Assembly: GCF_048773025.1 (NCBI RefSeq)
Contig: NC_133562.1
Coordinates: forward strand, 25,835,001 to 25,899,000
DNA: 64,000 nt
DNA from: Camelus bactrianus
Lineage: Eukaryota; Chordata; Mammalia; Artiodactyla; Camelidae
Direction of reading: 5' to 3'
The notes under the pieces were generated by a model. That model was not told the DNA's origin, ran no database searches, and saw only the letters and a list, made by a program, of their open reading frames with translations. The position numbers and the translations under genes are program-made. The stretch's first letter is position 1. Each line of letters opens with the position of its first letter. Of the stretch, positions 36,286-49,315 are shown one piece after another.

Positions 36286-37028
36286 TAAGAGGTGAAAAAT
36301 CTCTCCTTGGAAAACGGTAAGTAACTGAGTAAAGAAACTGAAGATGATGGAAACAGATGAAGAGATATACCATATTCATGGACTGTAAGAATTAATATTT
36401 TTAAATGAGCATCATATGCAAGAATACCTGCAGATTTAGTGTAATATCTATCAAATTACCAAGAGCAATATTCAGAACAAATAATTCTAAAATTTATATG
36501 GAAACAAAAGACCCTCAATAGCCAAAACAGTCTTGAGAAAGAAGAAAAAATATGACGGTATCATGCACTCTGATTTCAAACTAAATCACAAAGCTATAGT
36601 TAACAAAACAGTATGGCACTGGCACAAACACCAATGCAGAGATCAATAGAACAGTACCCAAAGCCCAGAAATAGGTACAGACTTTCGTGGGCAATAAATC
36701 TACAACAAAGTAGGCAAGAATATACAATGAGGAAAGAATAGCCTCTTCAATCAATGGTGCTCGGAACCTTGAGAAAACGGGATAGCTACATGCAAAAGAA
36801 CCAAATTGGATTTTCTCACTCCGTTAAAAAAAATAAATTAAAAATGGATCAAAAACTGAAATGTAAGACCTGAAACCATACAACTTTTTTAAGTAAACAT
36901 AGGCGGTGAGGTCTTTTAGTTTGTTCTTAGTAATATTTTTGAGATATGTTTACTTAGGCAAGGGAAACAAATTAAAAATTAAAAAATGGGACTGCATCAA
37001 TGTTTCTGCACTGCAAAGGAAAAGATCA
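36286..37028 (+). repeat. L1 ORF2 fragment (F2/F3 boundary)
   Basis: Collinear copy with local changes such as 'ctcggaaccttgagaaaacg' near 36760. Confidence 0.85.
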
Positions 37029-39538
37029 GCCAAAAATTCCAGTTTCAGTTTCTTTAAAGTGGATTCTTAGAAAGAACACTGAATGCAGACAGTATTTTGA
37101 TTCTTACCATTTACCAAGTTACATAATTTGGCAAATTACTTCTCGTTGGCAGACCATTCCTTTCAGCACTTTGAATATGTTATCTCTCTGCCTTGGGTCT
37201 CCACCACTGCTGATGAGAAACCACCTGTTCATCTTATTGAGCATCCCTTATGTATGATGAGTCGCTACTCTCTAGTTTCAGTCAAGACTGTTTGTTGACG
37301 ATTTCATGCAGAAATTTGATTTTGGCATATGTGGAGTTCACTGAACTTCTTGGATGTGTAGACTAATACTTTTAAGTCAATTTGAGAATTGTTCAGCCAT
37401 TAGTTTTTCAAATTATTCACCTTTCTTTAAAAGCCTGGAATCAGTAAGCACCCACAGAATTGCTGAAGTGCCCTATGTGGCCTTTGAGGCATACCCTCAT
37501 CTCTGCCTTAGCCTTCCTCTCCTACCTGTGCAGAGTCTTATGGTCAACCAATGGTGAGAGCATAAGCCCTTCTTACATCATTCTAAGCACACGCAGAGCC
37601 TAGAGTGAATGCTCAGACCTAAGAATTTGCGTATCCCACAAGCTCCCCAGGAAGCTGCTGGAGCTTTTCACACTCTCTGTGGATACCTCATTACCCTGCT
37701 TTTCCTTCAAAGCTTCTTGTTTTGCTTAAAAGTTTATTTGTTATCCAATGCTTTAGGCACCATTTAAAGAAAACAATTTCTGACATACACCAGTGGATAG
37801 GTAAAGGGAATTTTACACTTGAATATTCCTAGTTGATAACTTTTGAAAGAGTAACTGTTATGAAACCTTCATTTTGTTAAAAGAAATTTATTTTACCTCG
37901 TTTACCAAGTAAAAATGTATACAACATTTATCACAATGTCAACGTGATGATAAGATCATATATATACCACCTTGGGGAATCCAATATAATAGCAAGATAT
38001 AGGTAAAAAGTTTTTAATTGATGACTGGAAGAGAGTAGTTATGTGGATACTTAGAACATAGAATGTGAGGATTGAGCATAAAATAGTGGATTGATACATG
38101 ACAAAAATGTGCAGTGTATGTATACAATATATCATTATATAGTTATGATAATATATTACATATTATTATTAAAATTTGGTTAAATGTGTACCTGTATATT
38201 AATATAAAAATTAAGATAAAATTACAGCAATGTAAACATTAAAAATGTACATTCAAAAACACCAGCTTTCCCTTAAGAAATAAAGAATGCTGTATTCCAC
38301 TTATGATTGTGACTGCACTTAACTGTCCTTTTAAGTATGAAGAAAATTTATTACAATCAGTTATTTATCATTATAACAGGAAAAACAAATTCTTTATACA
38401 GAACATAGAGAACAACTGATTTTCAATAGTCAATTAAAAGTAAAATATCTTCTAATAATGGCATTTATCAGTATTTTGTGTCTAATTCAAAGAAAAAATC
38501 GAACATTAAGTAATAACATGAAATAGAGATATGCATGTAATTTCAAATATTTTAGCTAATAATACTATTTTTATAGGTATTTTCTTTTTAGTTGTTTTTG
38601 AAGTAGGAAAAGAATAGCTTCTATACATATTCAACTAATGAAATCATACCAAAACAAAAAATACTTAAAATTTTGGAACCAATTGAGAAACTACAAGTTT
38701 TTAAAAACAGGAAATCAGGATTATATAACATTTTAATGTGATCTACTCTTGGAAAACATAGTTAAAAAACCGTATATCTGTACAGGAAATAGTCCAGGAA
38801 AAAGTTGTAATACATTGTGGTGACGGCTTACATCTGCAGATTTTTCTCCTGCAATGCCCCACTGTTACTGTGGCTTACTGCATTTCATCAAGACTGCCTT
38901 TCTGTTTGGAAGACCCTCTCAGTACAAACAAGACTCTAAGTTCAGACTTTATTTTCCCTTGGTATTAGAATATGGGAATTTAAGAGTCCTGGGAAATACT
39001 GTTTTAGCCTTTAAAAATAAATGTATCACATTCTTTAATTAGGATCTATGTTTGAGTATGTTTTTCAAAATCTTAACATATGACCCAGTTATCTTACAAA
39101 TTTCTCGAGCTACAAATTTTCAGGAAAATCCAGGTGTGTAATATGATGTCTTTCCAGACACTATTTCACAAAAAGACAAATAATATATCAATATTAAGAA
39201 CTTCTTAGTCAAAAAACACTTACAGCAGTGGCAAATGGTCTAATTTGTGGTTTCTTTTAAAGAGAATACAAACTCGAATTCAAAAGTGTGCTCTAGTCTC
39301 TGCCCTTCCTAGTCAGTAATTTACTCATCTGTATGGAATAGTCAGATGTAGACTGTACACTGTAAAGAACGCTAACTAGGAATCAGGGAAGCTTAAATCT
39401 AATGTCAAATTAGTTGCACACTAACTTTTAACTTCAGTGGATTCAAAGACTCAATGTGTGCCTCACTCATCTTACCAAAAAAACAAATCAGATGATGGAA
39501 TAAGAAATCTCAAGCTCTTTAAAACTTTAAAGTGATAA

Positions 39539-39540
<2 letters not shown>

Positions 39541-39576
<36 letters not shown>

Positions 39577-39616
39577 CATATAATACATACACACTCACAA
39601 ACACATATATATATAT

Positions 39617-39660
<44 letters not shown>
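39541..39660. repeat. (TA)n/(CA)n microsatellite (F3)
   Basis: The longest tract of this site in the window: about 15 TA, a second TA run and about 20 CA units. Confidence 0.95.
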
Positions 39661-39663
<3 letters not shown>

Positions 39664-40094
39664 ATATTAGCTATGGAAAGCACAGATCGACTCTCTATAA
39701 AAACAAAGTGGCTGGCATGTTTACCTCCTTTTCAAAAGATTCAGGTTCCCCAATTTTGGGGTTCTTTTCTTATAGTGTATCTCACTGTGTGTTTAAGTGT
39801 CACCTGGCTCTGTTCCTGTTACTCGAAGGGAACCGAGGCTTGGGGAAATGGCACATGTGCAGACACTCTGTTGTCGGTAATACTCTGTCTTTATTCTCTG
39901 ATCCAGCATTCCCCTATTTTCTACCATTGTCCATGACACTGTAGCAGGCTAAGCTGTTCACTTGCAAATTGGGTAAACACTTCACAATTTTTGACACCTA
40001 CACTTTATTTAGCATATATTTTACTATGTATCACATATATACAACACATACATCAGTGTATATGTAAAAGTGAGATTAATTAGCCCAGCAACTA

Positions 40095-40201
40095 TACTTT
40101 ATTTGTTCACCAAATATTTATTGTTTCTAGGGTAAGGGCAAGGTCAGGATACAGCAGTCAACAAGGGAGAAACACGTGGTTCGTGACTTAATGGAACTGA
40201 C
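40095..40201 (-). repeat. L2 3'-end fragment (F3)
   Basis: Consensus-like copy. Confidence 0.7.
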
Positions 40202-40389
40202 AAATAACGAACACAGAGTTAAGTACCTGATGTTGCCAGACACGATTTAAATTGTGTTAAAACAATTGTTTAACACAACTATTCCGCATATTTCTAGTAA
40301 ATTTGAATCCATCTTTAGAGTCCAAATTAATGTGGTTTAACTACTTACACGTGGGAGGATTTATTTTCTCAATGTCTAGTAAATATAAA

Positions 40390-41130
40390 TAAGAGGTGAA
40401 AAATCTCTCCTTGGAAAACGGTAAGTAACTGATTAAAGAAACTGAAGATGATGGAAACAGATGAAGAGATATACCATATTCATGGACTGTAAGAATTAAT
40501 ATTTTTAAATGAGCATCATATGTAAGAATACCTACAGATTTAGTGTAATATCTATCAAATTACCAAGAGCAATATTCAGAACAAATAATTCTAAAATTTA
40601 TATGGAAACAAAAGACCCTCAATAGCCAAAACAGTCTTGAGAAAGAAGAAAAAATATGACGGTATCATGCACTCTGATTTCAAACTAAATCACTAAGCTA
40701 TAGTTAACAAAACAGTATGGCACTGGCACAAACACCAATGCAGAGATCAATAGAACAGTACCCAAAGCCCAGAAATAGGTACAGACTTTCGTGGGCAATA
40801 AATCTACAACAAAGTAGGCAAGAATATACAATGAGGAAAGAATAGCCTCTTCAATCAATGGTGCTGGGAACTTTGAGAAAACTGGACAGCTACATGCAAA
40901 AGAACCAAATTGGATTTTCTCACTCCGTTAAGAAAAATAAATTTAAAATGGATCAAAAACTGAAATGTAAGACCTGAAACCATACAACTTCTAGAAGTAA
41001 ACATAGGCGGTGAGCTCTTTTAGTTTGTTCTTAGTAATATTTTTGAGATATGTTTACTTAGGCAAGGGAAACAAATTAAAAATTAGAAAATTGGGCTGCA
41101 TCAATGTTTCTGCACTGCAAAGGAAATGAT
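40390..41130 (+). repeat. L1 ORF2 fragment (F3/F4 boundary)
   Basis: Consensus-like. The end reads 'attagaaaattgggctgc', a private variant. Confidence 0.85.
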
Positions 41131-43646
41131 CAGCCAAAAATTCCAGTTTCAGTTTCTTTAAAGTGGATTCTTAGAAAGAACTCTGAATGCAGACAGTATT
41201 TTGATTCTTACCATCTACGAAGTTGCATAATTTGGCAAATTACTTCTCGTTGGCAGCCCATTACTTTCAGCACTTTGAATATGTTATCTCTCTGCCTTGG
41301 GTCTCCACCACTGCTGATGAGAAACCACCTGTTCATCTTATTGAGCATCCCTTATGTATGATGAGTCGCTACTCTCTAGTTTCAGTCAAGACTGTTTCTT
41401 GACTATTTCATGCAGAAATTTGAGTTTGGCATATGTGGAGTTCACTGAACTTCTTGGATGTGTGGACTAATAATTTTTAGTAAATTTGAGAATTGTTCAG
41501 CCATTAGTTTTTCAAATTATTCACCGTTCTTTAAAGGCCTGGTATGAGTAAGCACCCACAGTCTTGCAGAGGTGCTATATGTGGCCGTTGAGGCATACCC
41601 TCATCTCTGCCTTAGCCTTCCTCTCCTACCTGTGCAGAGTCTTAAGGTCAACCAGTGGTGAGAGCATAAGCCCTTCTTACATCATTCTAAGCACACGCAG
41701 AGCCTAGAGTGAATGCTCAGACCTAAGAATTCGCGTATCCCACAAGCTCCCCAGGAAGCTGCTGGAGCTTTTCACACTGTCTGTGGATACCTCATTACCC
41801 TGCTTTTCCTTCGAAGCTTCCTGTTTTGCTTAAAATTTTATTTGTTATCCAATGCTTCAGGCACCATTTAAAGAAAACAATTTCTGACATACACCAGTGG
41901 ATAGGTAAAGGGAATTTTACACTTGAATATCCCTAGTTGATAACTTTTGAAAGATTAACTGTTATGAAACCTTCATTATGTTAAAAGAAATTTATTTTTC
42001 CTCGTTTACCAAGTAAAAATGTGTACAACACTTATCACAATGTCAAGGTGATGATAAGATCAAATATATTCCACCTTGGGGAATCCAATGGAAAAGCAAG
42101 ATATAGGTAAAAAGTTTTTAATTGATGACTGGAAGAGAGTAGGTATGCGGATACTTAGAACATAGAATGTGAGGATTGAGCATAAAATAGTGGATTGATT
42201 CATGACAAAATTGTGCAGTGTATGTACATTATATATCATTATATCGTTAGGATAATTTATTACATATTATTATTGAAATTTGGATAAATGTGTATCTGTA
42301 TATTAATATACAAATTAAGATAAAATTACAGCAATGTAAACATTAAAAATGTACATTCAAAAACACCAGCTTTGCCTTAAGAAATAAAGAATGCTGTATT
42401 CCACTTATGATTGTGACTGCACTTAACTGTCCTTTTAAGCATGAAGAAAATTTATTACATTCAGTTATTTATCATTATAACAGGAAAAAACAAATTCTTT
42501 ATACAGAACATACAGAACAACTGATTTTCAATAGTCAATTAAAAGTAAAATATCTTCTAATAATGGCATTTATCAGTATTTTGTGTCTAATTCAAAGAAA
42601 AAATCGAACATTAAGTAATAACATGAAATAGAGATATGTATGTAATTTCAAATATTTTAGCTAATAATACTATTTTTACAGGTATTTGCTTTTTAGTTGT
42701 TTTTGAAGTAGGAAAAGAATAGCTTCTATACATATTCACCTAATAGAAATCATACCAAAACAAAAAATACTTAAAATTTTGGAACCAGTTGAGAAACTAC
42801 AAGTTTTCAAAAACAGGAAATCAGGATTATATAACATTTTAATGTGATCTACTCTTGGAAATCATAGTTAAACAAACCATATATCTGTACAGGAAATACT
42901 CCAGCATAAAGTTGTAATACATTGTGGTGAAGGCTTACATCTGCAGATTTTTCTCCTGCACTGCCGCACTGTTACTGTGGCTTCCTGCATTTCATCAAGA
43001 CTGCCTTTCTGTTTGGAAGACCCTCTCAGTACAAACAAGAGTCTAAGTTCAGATTTTATTTTCCCTTGGTATTAGAATATGGGAATTTAAGAGTCCTGGG
43101 AAATACTGTTTTAGCCTTTAAAAGTAAATGTATCACATTCTTTAATTAGGATCTATGTTTGAGTATGTTTTTCAAAATCTTAACATATGACCCAGTTATC
43201 TTACAAATTTCTCGAGCTACAAATTTTCAGGAAAATCCAGGTTTGTAATATGATGTCTTTCAAGATACTATTTCACAAAAAGACAAATAATATATCAATA
43301 TTAAGAACTTCTTAGTCAAAAAACACTTACAGCAGGGGCAACTGGTCTAATTTATTGTTTCTTTTAAAGAGAATACAAACTCGAATTCAAAAGTGTGCTC
43401 TAGTCTCAGCCCTTTCTGGTCAGTATTTTACTCATCTGTATGGAATAGTCAGATGTAGACTGTACAGTGTAAAGAACGCTAACTAGGAATCAGGGAAGAT
43501 TAAATCTAATGTCAAATTATTTGCACACTAACTTTTAACTTGAGTGGATTCAAAGACCCAATGTGTGCCTCACTCTTCTTACCAAAAAAACAAATCAGAT
43601 GATGGACTAAGAAAACTTAAGCTCTTTAAAACTTTAAAGTGATAAA

Positions 43647-43748
43647 GATAGATAGATATATATATATTATACATATAATACATACACACTCACAAACACA
43701 TATATATATATTATACACACACACACACACACACACAAACACACACAG
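43647..43748. repeat. GATA/(TA)n/(CA)n microsatellite (F4)
   Basis: Starts with two or three GATA units, then TA and CA runs interrupted by 'caaac'. Confidence 0.95.
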
Positions 43749-44180
43749 ATATATTAGCTATGGAAAACACAGATCGACTCTCCCTACAAACAAAGTGGCA
43801 GGTATATTTACCTCCTTTTCAAAAGATTCAGGTTCCCCAAATTTGGGGTTCTTTTCTTAGAGTGTATCTCTCTGTGTGTTTAATTGTCAACTGGCTCTGT
43901 TCCTGTTACTTGAAGGGAACCGAGGCTTGGGGAAATGGCACATGTGCAGACACTCTGTTGTCGGTAATACTCTGTCTTTCTTCTCTGATCCAGCATTCCC
44001 CTATTTTCTACCAGTGTCCATGACACTGTAGCAGGCTAAGCTGTTCACTTGCAAATTGGGTAAACACTTCACAATTTTTGACACCTACACTTTATGTAGC
44101 ATATATTTTACTATGTATCACATATATACAACACATACATCAGTGTATATGTAAAAGTGAGATTAATTAGCCCAGCAACT

Positions 44181-44288
44181 ATACTTTATTTGTTCACCAA
44201 ATATTTATTGTTTCTAGGGTAAGGGCAAGGTCAGGATACAGCAGTCAACAAGGGAGAAACACGTGGTTCGTTACTTAATGGAACTGAC
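44181..44288 (-). repeat. L2 3'-end fragment (F4)
   Basis: Consensus-like, with 'gttcgttacttaatgg' in place of 'gttcgtgacttaatgg'. Confidence 0.7.
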
Positions 44289-44477
44289 AAATAATGAACA
44301 CAGAGTTAAGTACCTGACGTTGCCAGACACGACTTAAATTGTGTTAAAACAATTGTTTAACACAACTATTCTGCATATTTCTAGTAAATTTGAATCCATC
44401 TTTAGAGTCCAAATTAATGTGGTTTAACTACTTACAAGTGGGAGGATTTATTTTCTCAATGTCTAGTAAATATAAAT

Positions 44478-45218
44478 AAGAGGTGAAAAATCTCTCCTTG
44501 GAAAACGGTAAGTAACTGATTAAAAAAACTGAAGATGATGGAAACAGTTGAAGAGATATACCATATTCATGGACTGTAAGAATTAATATTTTTAAATGAC
44601 CAACATATGCAAGAATACCTACAGATTTAGTGTAATATCTATCAAATTACCAAGAGCATTATTCAGAACAAATAATTCTAAAATTTATATGGAAACAAAA
44701 GACCCTCAATAGCCAAAACAGTGTTGAGAATGAAGAAAAAACATGACGGTATCATGCACTCTGATTTCAAACTAAATCACAAAGCTATAGTTAACAAAAC
44801 AGTATGGCACTGACACAGACTCCAATGCAGAGATCTATAGAACAGTACCCAAAGCCCAGAAATAGGTACAGACTTTCGTGGGCAATAAATCTACAACAAA
44901 GTAGGCAAGAATATACAATGAGGAAAGAAAAGCCTCTTCAATCAATGGTGCTGGGAACTTTGAGAAAACTGGACAGCTACATGCAAGAGAACCAAATTGG
45001 ATTTTCTCACTCCGTTAAGAAAAATAAATTAAAAATGGATCAAAAACTGAAATGTAAGACCTGAAACCATACAACTTCTAGAAGTAAACATAGGCGGTGA
45101 GCTCTTTTAGTTTGTTCTTAGTAATATTTTTGAGATATGTTTACTAGGCAAGGGAAACAGTTTAAAAATTTAAAAATGGGACAGCATCAATGTTTCTGCA
45201 CTGCAAAGGAAATGATCA
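44478..45218 (+). repeat. L1 ORF2 fragment (F4/F5 boundary), longest residual frame
   Basis: An 86-codon open stretch at 44804-45064 reads in the L1 ORF2 frame. It contains MALTQTPMQRSIEQ, LGTLRKLDSYMQENQIGF and KNKLKMDQKLKCKT, which correspond to the well-known L1 stretch with 'W.NWL..C.K...DP.LTP..KINSRWIKDLNV' spacing. It is residual coding sequence, not a functional protein. Confidence 0.87.
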
Positions 45219-47730
45219 GCCAAAAATTCCAGTTTCAGTTTCTTTAAAGTGGATTCTTAGAAAGAACACTGAATGCAGAGAGTATTTTGATTCTTACCAT
45301 TTACCAAGTTACATAATTTGGCAAATTACTTCCCGTTGGCAGGCCATTCCTTTCAGCACTTTGAATATGTTATCTCTCTGCCTTGGGTCTCCACCACTGC
45401 TGATGAGAAACCACCTGTTCATCTTATTGAGCATCCCTTATGTATGATGAGTCGCTACTCTCTAGTTTCAGTCAAGACTGTTTCATGACTGTTTCATGCA
45501 GAAATTTGAGTTTGGCATATGTGGAGTTCACTGAACTTCTTGGATGTTTAGACGAACAGTTTTTAGTAAATTTGAGAACTGTTCAGCCATTAGTTTTTCA
45601 AATTATTCACCTTTCTTTAAAGGCCTCGAGTCAGTAAGCACCCACAGTCTTGCAGAGGTGCTCTATGTTGCCGTTGAGGCATACCCTCATCTCTGCCTTA
45701 GCCTTCCTCTCCTACCTGTGCAGAGTCTTAAGGTCAACCAGTGGTGAGAGCATAAGCCCTTCTTACATCATTCTAAGCACACGCAGAGCCTGGAGTGAAT
45801 GCTCAGACCTAAGAATTCGCGTATCCCACAAGCTCCCCAGGAAGCTGCTGGAGGTTTTCACACTGTCTGTGGATACCTCATTACCCTGCTTTTCCTTCGA
45901 AGCTTCTTGTTTTGCTTAAAAGTTTGTTTGTTATCCAATGCTTCAGGCACCATTTAAAGAAAACTATTTCTGACATATACCAGTGGATAGGTAAAGGGAT
46001 TTTTACACTTGAATATTCCTAGTTGATAACTTTTGAAAGAGTAACTGTTATGAAACCTTCATTTTGTTAAAAGAAATTTATTTTACCTCGTTTACCAAGT
46101 AAAAATGTGTACACCATTTATAACAATGTCAAGGTGATTATAAGATCAAATATATTCCAACTTGGGGAATCCAATGGAAAAGCAAGATATAGGTAAAAAG
46201 TTTTTAATTGATGACTGGAAGAGAGTAGGTATGCGGATACTTAGAACATAGAATGTGAGGATTGAGCATAAAATAGTGGATTGATACATGACAAAAATGT
46301 GCAGTGTATGTATACAATATATCATTATATAGTTAGGATAATTTATTACATATTATTATTGAAATTTGGATAAATGTGTATCTGTATATTAATATACAAA
46401 TTAAGATAAAATTACAGCAATGTAAACATTAAAAATGTACATTCAAAAACACCAGCTTTGCCTTAAGAAATAAAGAATGCTGTATTCCACTTATGATTGT
46501 GACTGCACTTAACTGTCCTTTTAAGCATGAAGAAAATTTATTACAATCAGTTATTTATCATTATAACAGGAAAAAACAAATTCTTTATACAGAACATACA
46601 GAACAACTGATTTTCAATAGTCAATTAAAAGTAAAATATCTTCTAATAATGGCATTTATTAGTATTTGTGTCTAATTCAAAGAAAAAATCGAATATTAAG
46701 TAATAACATGAAAAAGAGATATGTATATAATTTCAAATATTTTAGCTAATAATACTATTTTTACAGGTATTTGCTTTTTAGTTGTTTTTGAAGAAGGAAA
46801 AGAATAGCTTCTATATATATTCAACTAATAGAAATCATACCAAAACAAAAAAATAGTTAAAATTTTGGAACCAGTTGAAAAAGTACATGTTTTCAAAAAC
46901 AGGAAATCAGGATTATATAACATTTTAATGTGATCTACTCTTGGAAAACATAGTTAAACAAACCGTATATCTGTACAGGAAATACTCCAGCATAAAGTTG
47001 TAATACATTGTGGTGAAGTCTTACATCTGCATATTTTTCTCCTGCAATGCCCCACTGTTACTGTGGGTTACTGCATTGCATCAAGACTGCCTTTCTGTTT
47101 GGAAGACCCTCTCCGTACAAACAAGACTCTAAGTTCAGATTTTATTTTCCTTGGTATTAGAATATGGGTATTTAAGTGTCCTGGGAAATACTGTTTTAGC
47201 CTTTAAAAGTAAATGTATCACATTCTTTAATTAGGATCTATGTTTGAGTATGTTTTTCAAAATCTTAACATATGACCAAGTTATCTTACAAATTTCTCGA
47301 GCTACAAATTTTCAGGAAAATCCAGGTGTGTAATATGATGTCTTTCAAGATACTATTTCACAAAAAGACAAATAATATATCAATATTAAGAACTTCTTAG
47401 TCAAAAAACACTTACAGCAGGGGCAAATGGTCTAATTTATGGTTTCTTTTAAAGAGAATACAAACTCGAATTCAAAAGTGTGCTCTAGTCTCAGCCCTTC
47501 CTAGTCAGTATTTTACTCATCTGTGTGGAATAGTCAGATGTAGCCTGTACACTGTAAAGAACGCTAAGTAGGAATCAGGGAAGCTTAAATTTAATGTCAA
47601 ATTAGTTGCACACTAACTTTTAACTTCAGTGGATTCAAAGACTCAATGTGTGCCTCACTCTTCTTACCAAAAAAACAAATCAGATGATGGAATAAGAAAA
47701 CTCAAGCTCTTTAAAACTTTAAATTTATAA

Positions 47731-47732
<2 letters not shown>

Positions 47733-47768
<36 letters not shown>

Positions 47769-47844
47769 CATATAATACATACACACTCACAAACACATAT
47801 ATATATATTATATACACACACACACACACACACAAACACACACA
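47733..47844. repeat. (TA)n/(CA)n microsatellite (F5)
   Basis: A long TA run of about 16 units, a second TA run, then interrupted CA units. Confidence 0.95.
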
Positions 47845-48277
47845 GGTATATTAACTATGGAATACACAGATCGACTCTCTCTACAAACAAAGTGGCAGGC
47901 ATGTTTACCTCCTTTTCAAAAGATTCAGGTTCCCCAAATTTGGGGTTCTTTTCTTAGAGTGTATCTCACTGTGTGTTTAAGTGTCACCTGGCTCTGTTCC
48001 TGTTTCTCGAAGGGAACCGAGGCTTGGGGAAATGGCACATGTGCAGACACTCTGTTGTCGGTAATACTCTGTCTTTCTTCTCTGATCCAGCATTCCCCTA
48101 TTTTCTACGATTGTCCATGACACTGTAGGAGGCTAAGCTGTTCACTTGCAAATTGGGTAAACACTTCACAATTTTTGACACCTACACTTAATTTAGCATA
48201 TATTTTACTATGTATCACATATATACAACACATACATCAGTGTATATGTAAAAGTGAGATTAATTAGCCCAGCAAGT

Positions 48278-48384
48278 ATACTTTATTTGTTCACCAAATA
48301 TTTATTGTTTCTAGGGTAAGGGCAAGGTCAGGATACAGCAGTCAACAAGGGAGAAACACGTGGTTCGTGACTTAATGGAACTGA
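48278..48384 (-). repeat. L2 3'-end fragment (F5)
   Basis: Has the 'cagcaagtatactttatt' variant, also seen in F6, F7 and F8. Confidence 0.7.
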
Positions 48385-48572
48385 CAAACAACGAACACAG
48401 AATTAAGTACCTGACGTTGCCAGACACGACTTAAATTGTGTTAAAACAATTGTTTAACACAACTATTTCGCATATTTCTAGTAAATTTGAATCCATCTTT
48501 AGAGTTCAATTTAATGTGGTTTAACTACTTACAAGTGGGAAGATTTATTTTCTCAATGTCTTGTAAATATAA

Positions 48573-49315
48573 ATAGAGGTGAAAAATCTCTACTTGGAAA
48601 ACGGTAAGTAACTGATTAAAGAAACTGAAGATGATGGAAACAGATGAAGAGATATACCATATTCATGGACTGTAAGAATTAATATTTTTAAATGACCATC
48701 ATATGCAACAATACCTACAGATTTAGTGTAATATCTATCAAATTACCAAGAGCATTATTCAGAAAAAATAATTCTAAAATTTATATGGAAACAAAAGACC
48801 CTCAATAGCCAAAACAGTGTTGAGAATGAAGAAAAAACATGACGGTATCATGCACTCTGATTTCAAACTAAATCACAAAGCTATAGTTAACAAAACAGTA
48901 TGGCACTGACACAGACTCCAATGCAGAGATCTATAGAACAGTACCCAAAGCCCAGAAATAGGTACAGAATTTCGTGGGCAATAAATCTACAACAAAGTAG
49001 GCAAGAATATACAATGAGGAAAGAATAGCCTCTTCAATCAATGGTGCTGGGAACTTTGAGAAAACTGGACAGCTACATGCAAAAGAACCAAATTGGATTT
49101 TCTCACTCCGTTAAGAAAAATAAATTAAAAATGGATCAAAAACTGAAATGTAAGACCTGAAACCATACAACTTCTAGAAGTAAACATAGGCGGTGAGCTC
49201 CTTTAGTTTGTTCTTAGTAATATTTTTGAGATATGTTTACTTAGAAAAGGGAAACAATTTAAAAATTAAAAAATGGGACTGCATCAATGTTTCTGCACTG
49301 CAAAGGAAATGATCA
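48573..49315 (+). repeat. L1 ORF2 fragment (F5/F6 boundary)
   Basis: Collinear, with the F4-like variant block 'gtgttgagaatgaag' and 'cactgacacagactcc'. Confidence 0.85.

Larger units (their letters stand above)
32927..37007 (+). repeat. 4-kb macrosatellite, forward unit F2
   Basis: 4081 bp. Positions 33672-34659 show no difference by eye from 37755-38742 in unit F3, including variants not seen in the other units (for example 'gtcaacgtgatgataag' and 'ccaatataatagcaag'). Confidence 0.96.
37008..41111 (+). repeat. 4-kb macrosatellite, forward unit F3
   Basis: 4104 bp, the longest forward copy, mostly because of its long microsatellite. It shares the 988-bp identical tract with F2. Confidence 0.96.
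41112..45197 (+). repeat. 4-kb macrosatellite, forward unit F4
   Basis: 4086 bp. Around 44655-44850 it carries a run of variants shared only with unit F5. Confidence 0.96.
45198..49294 (+). repeat. 4-kb macrosatellite, forward unit F5
   Basis: 4097 bp. It keeps the full 'taagtgtcacctggctctg' segment near 47979, unlike F6-F8, and shares the 48757-48945 variant tract with F4. Confidence 0.96.
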
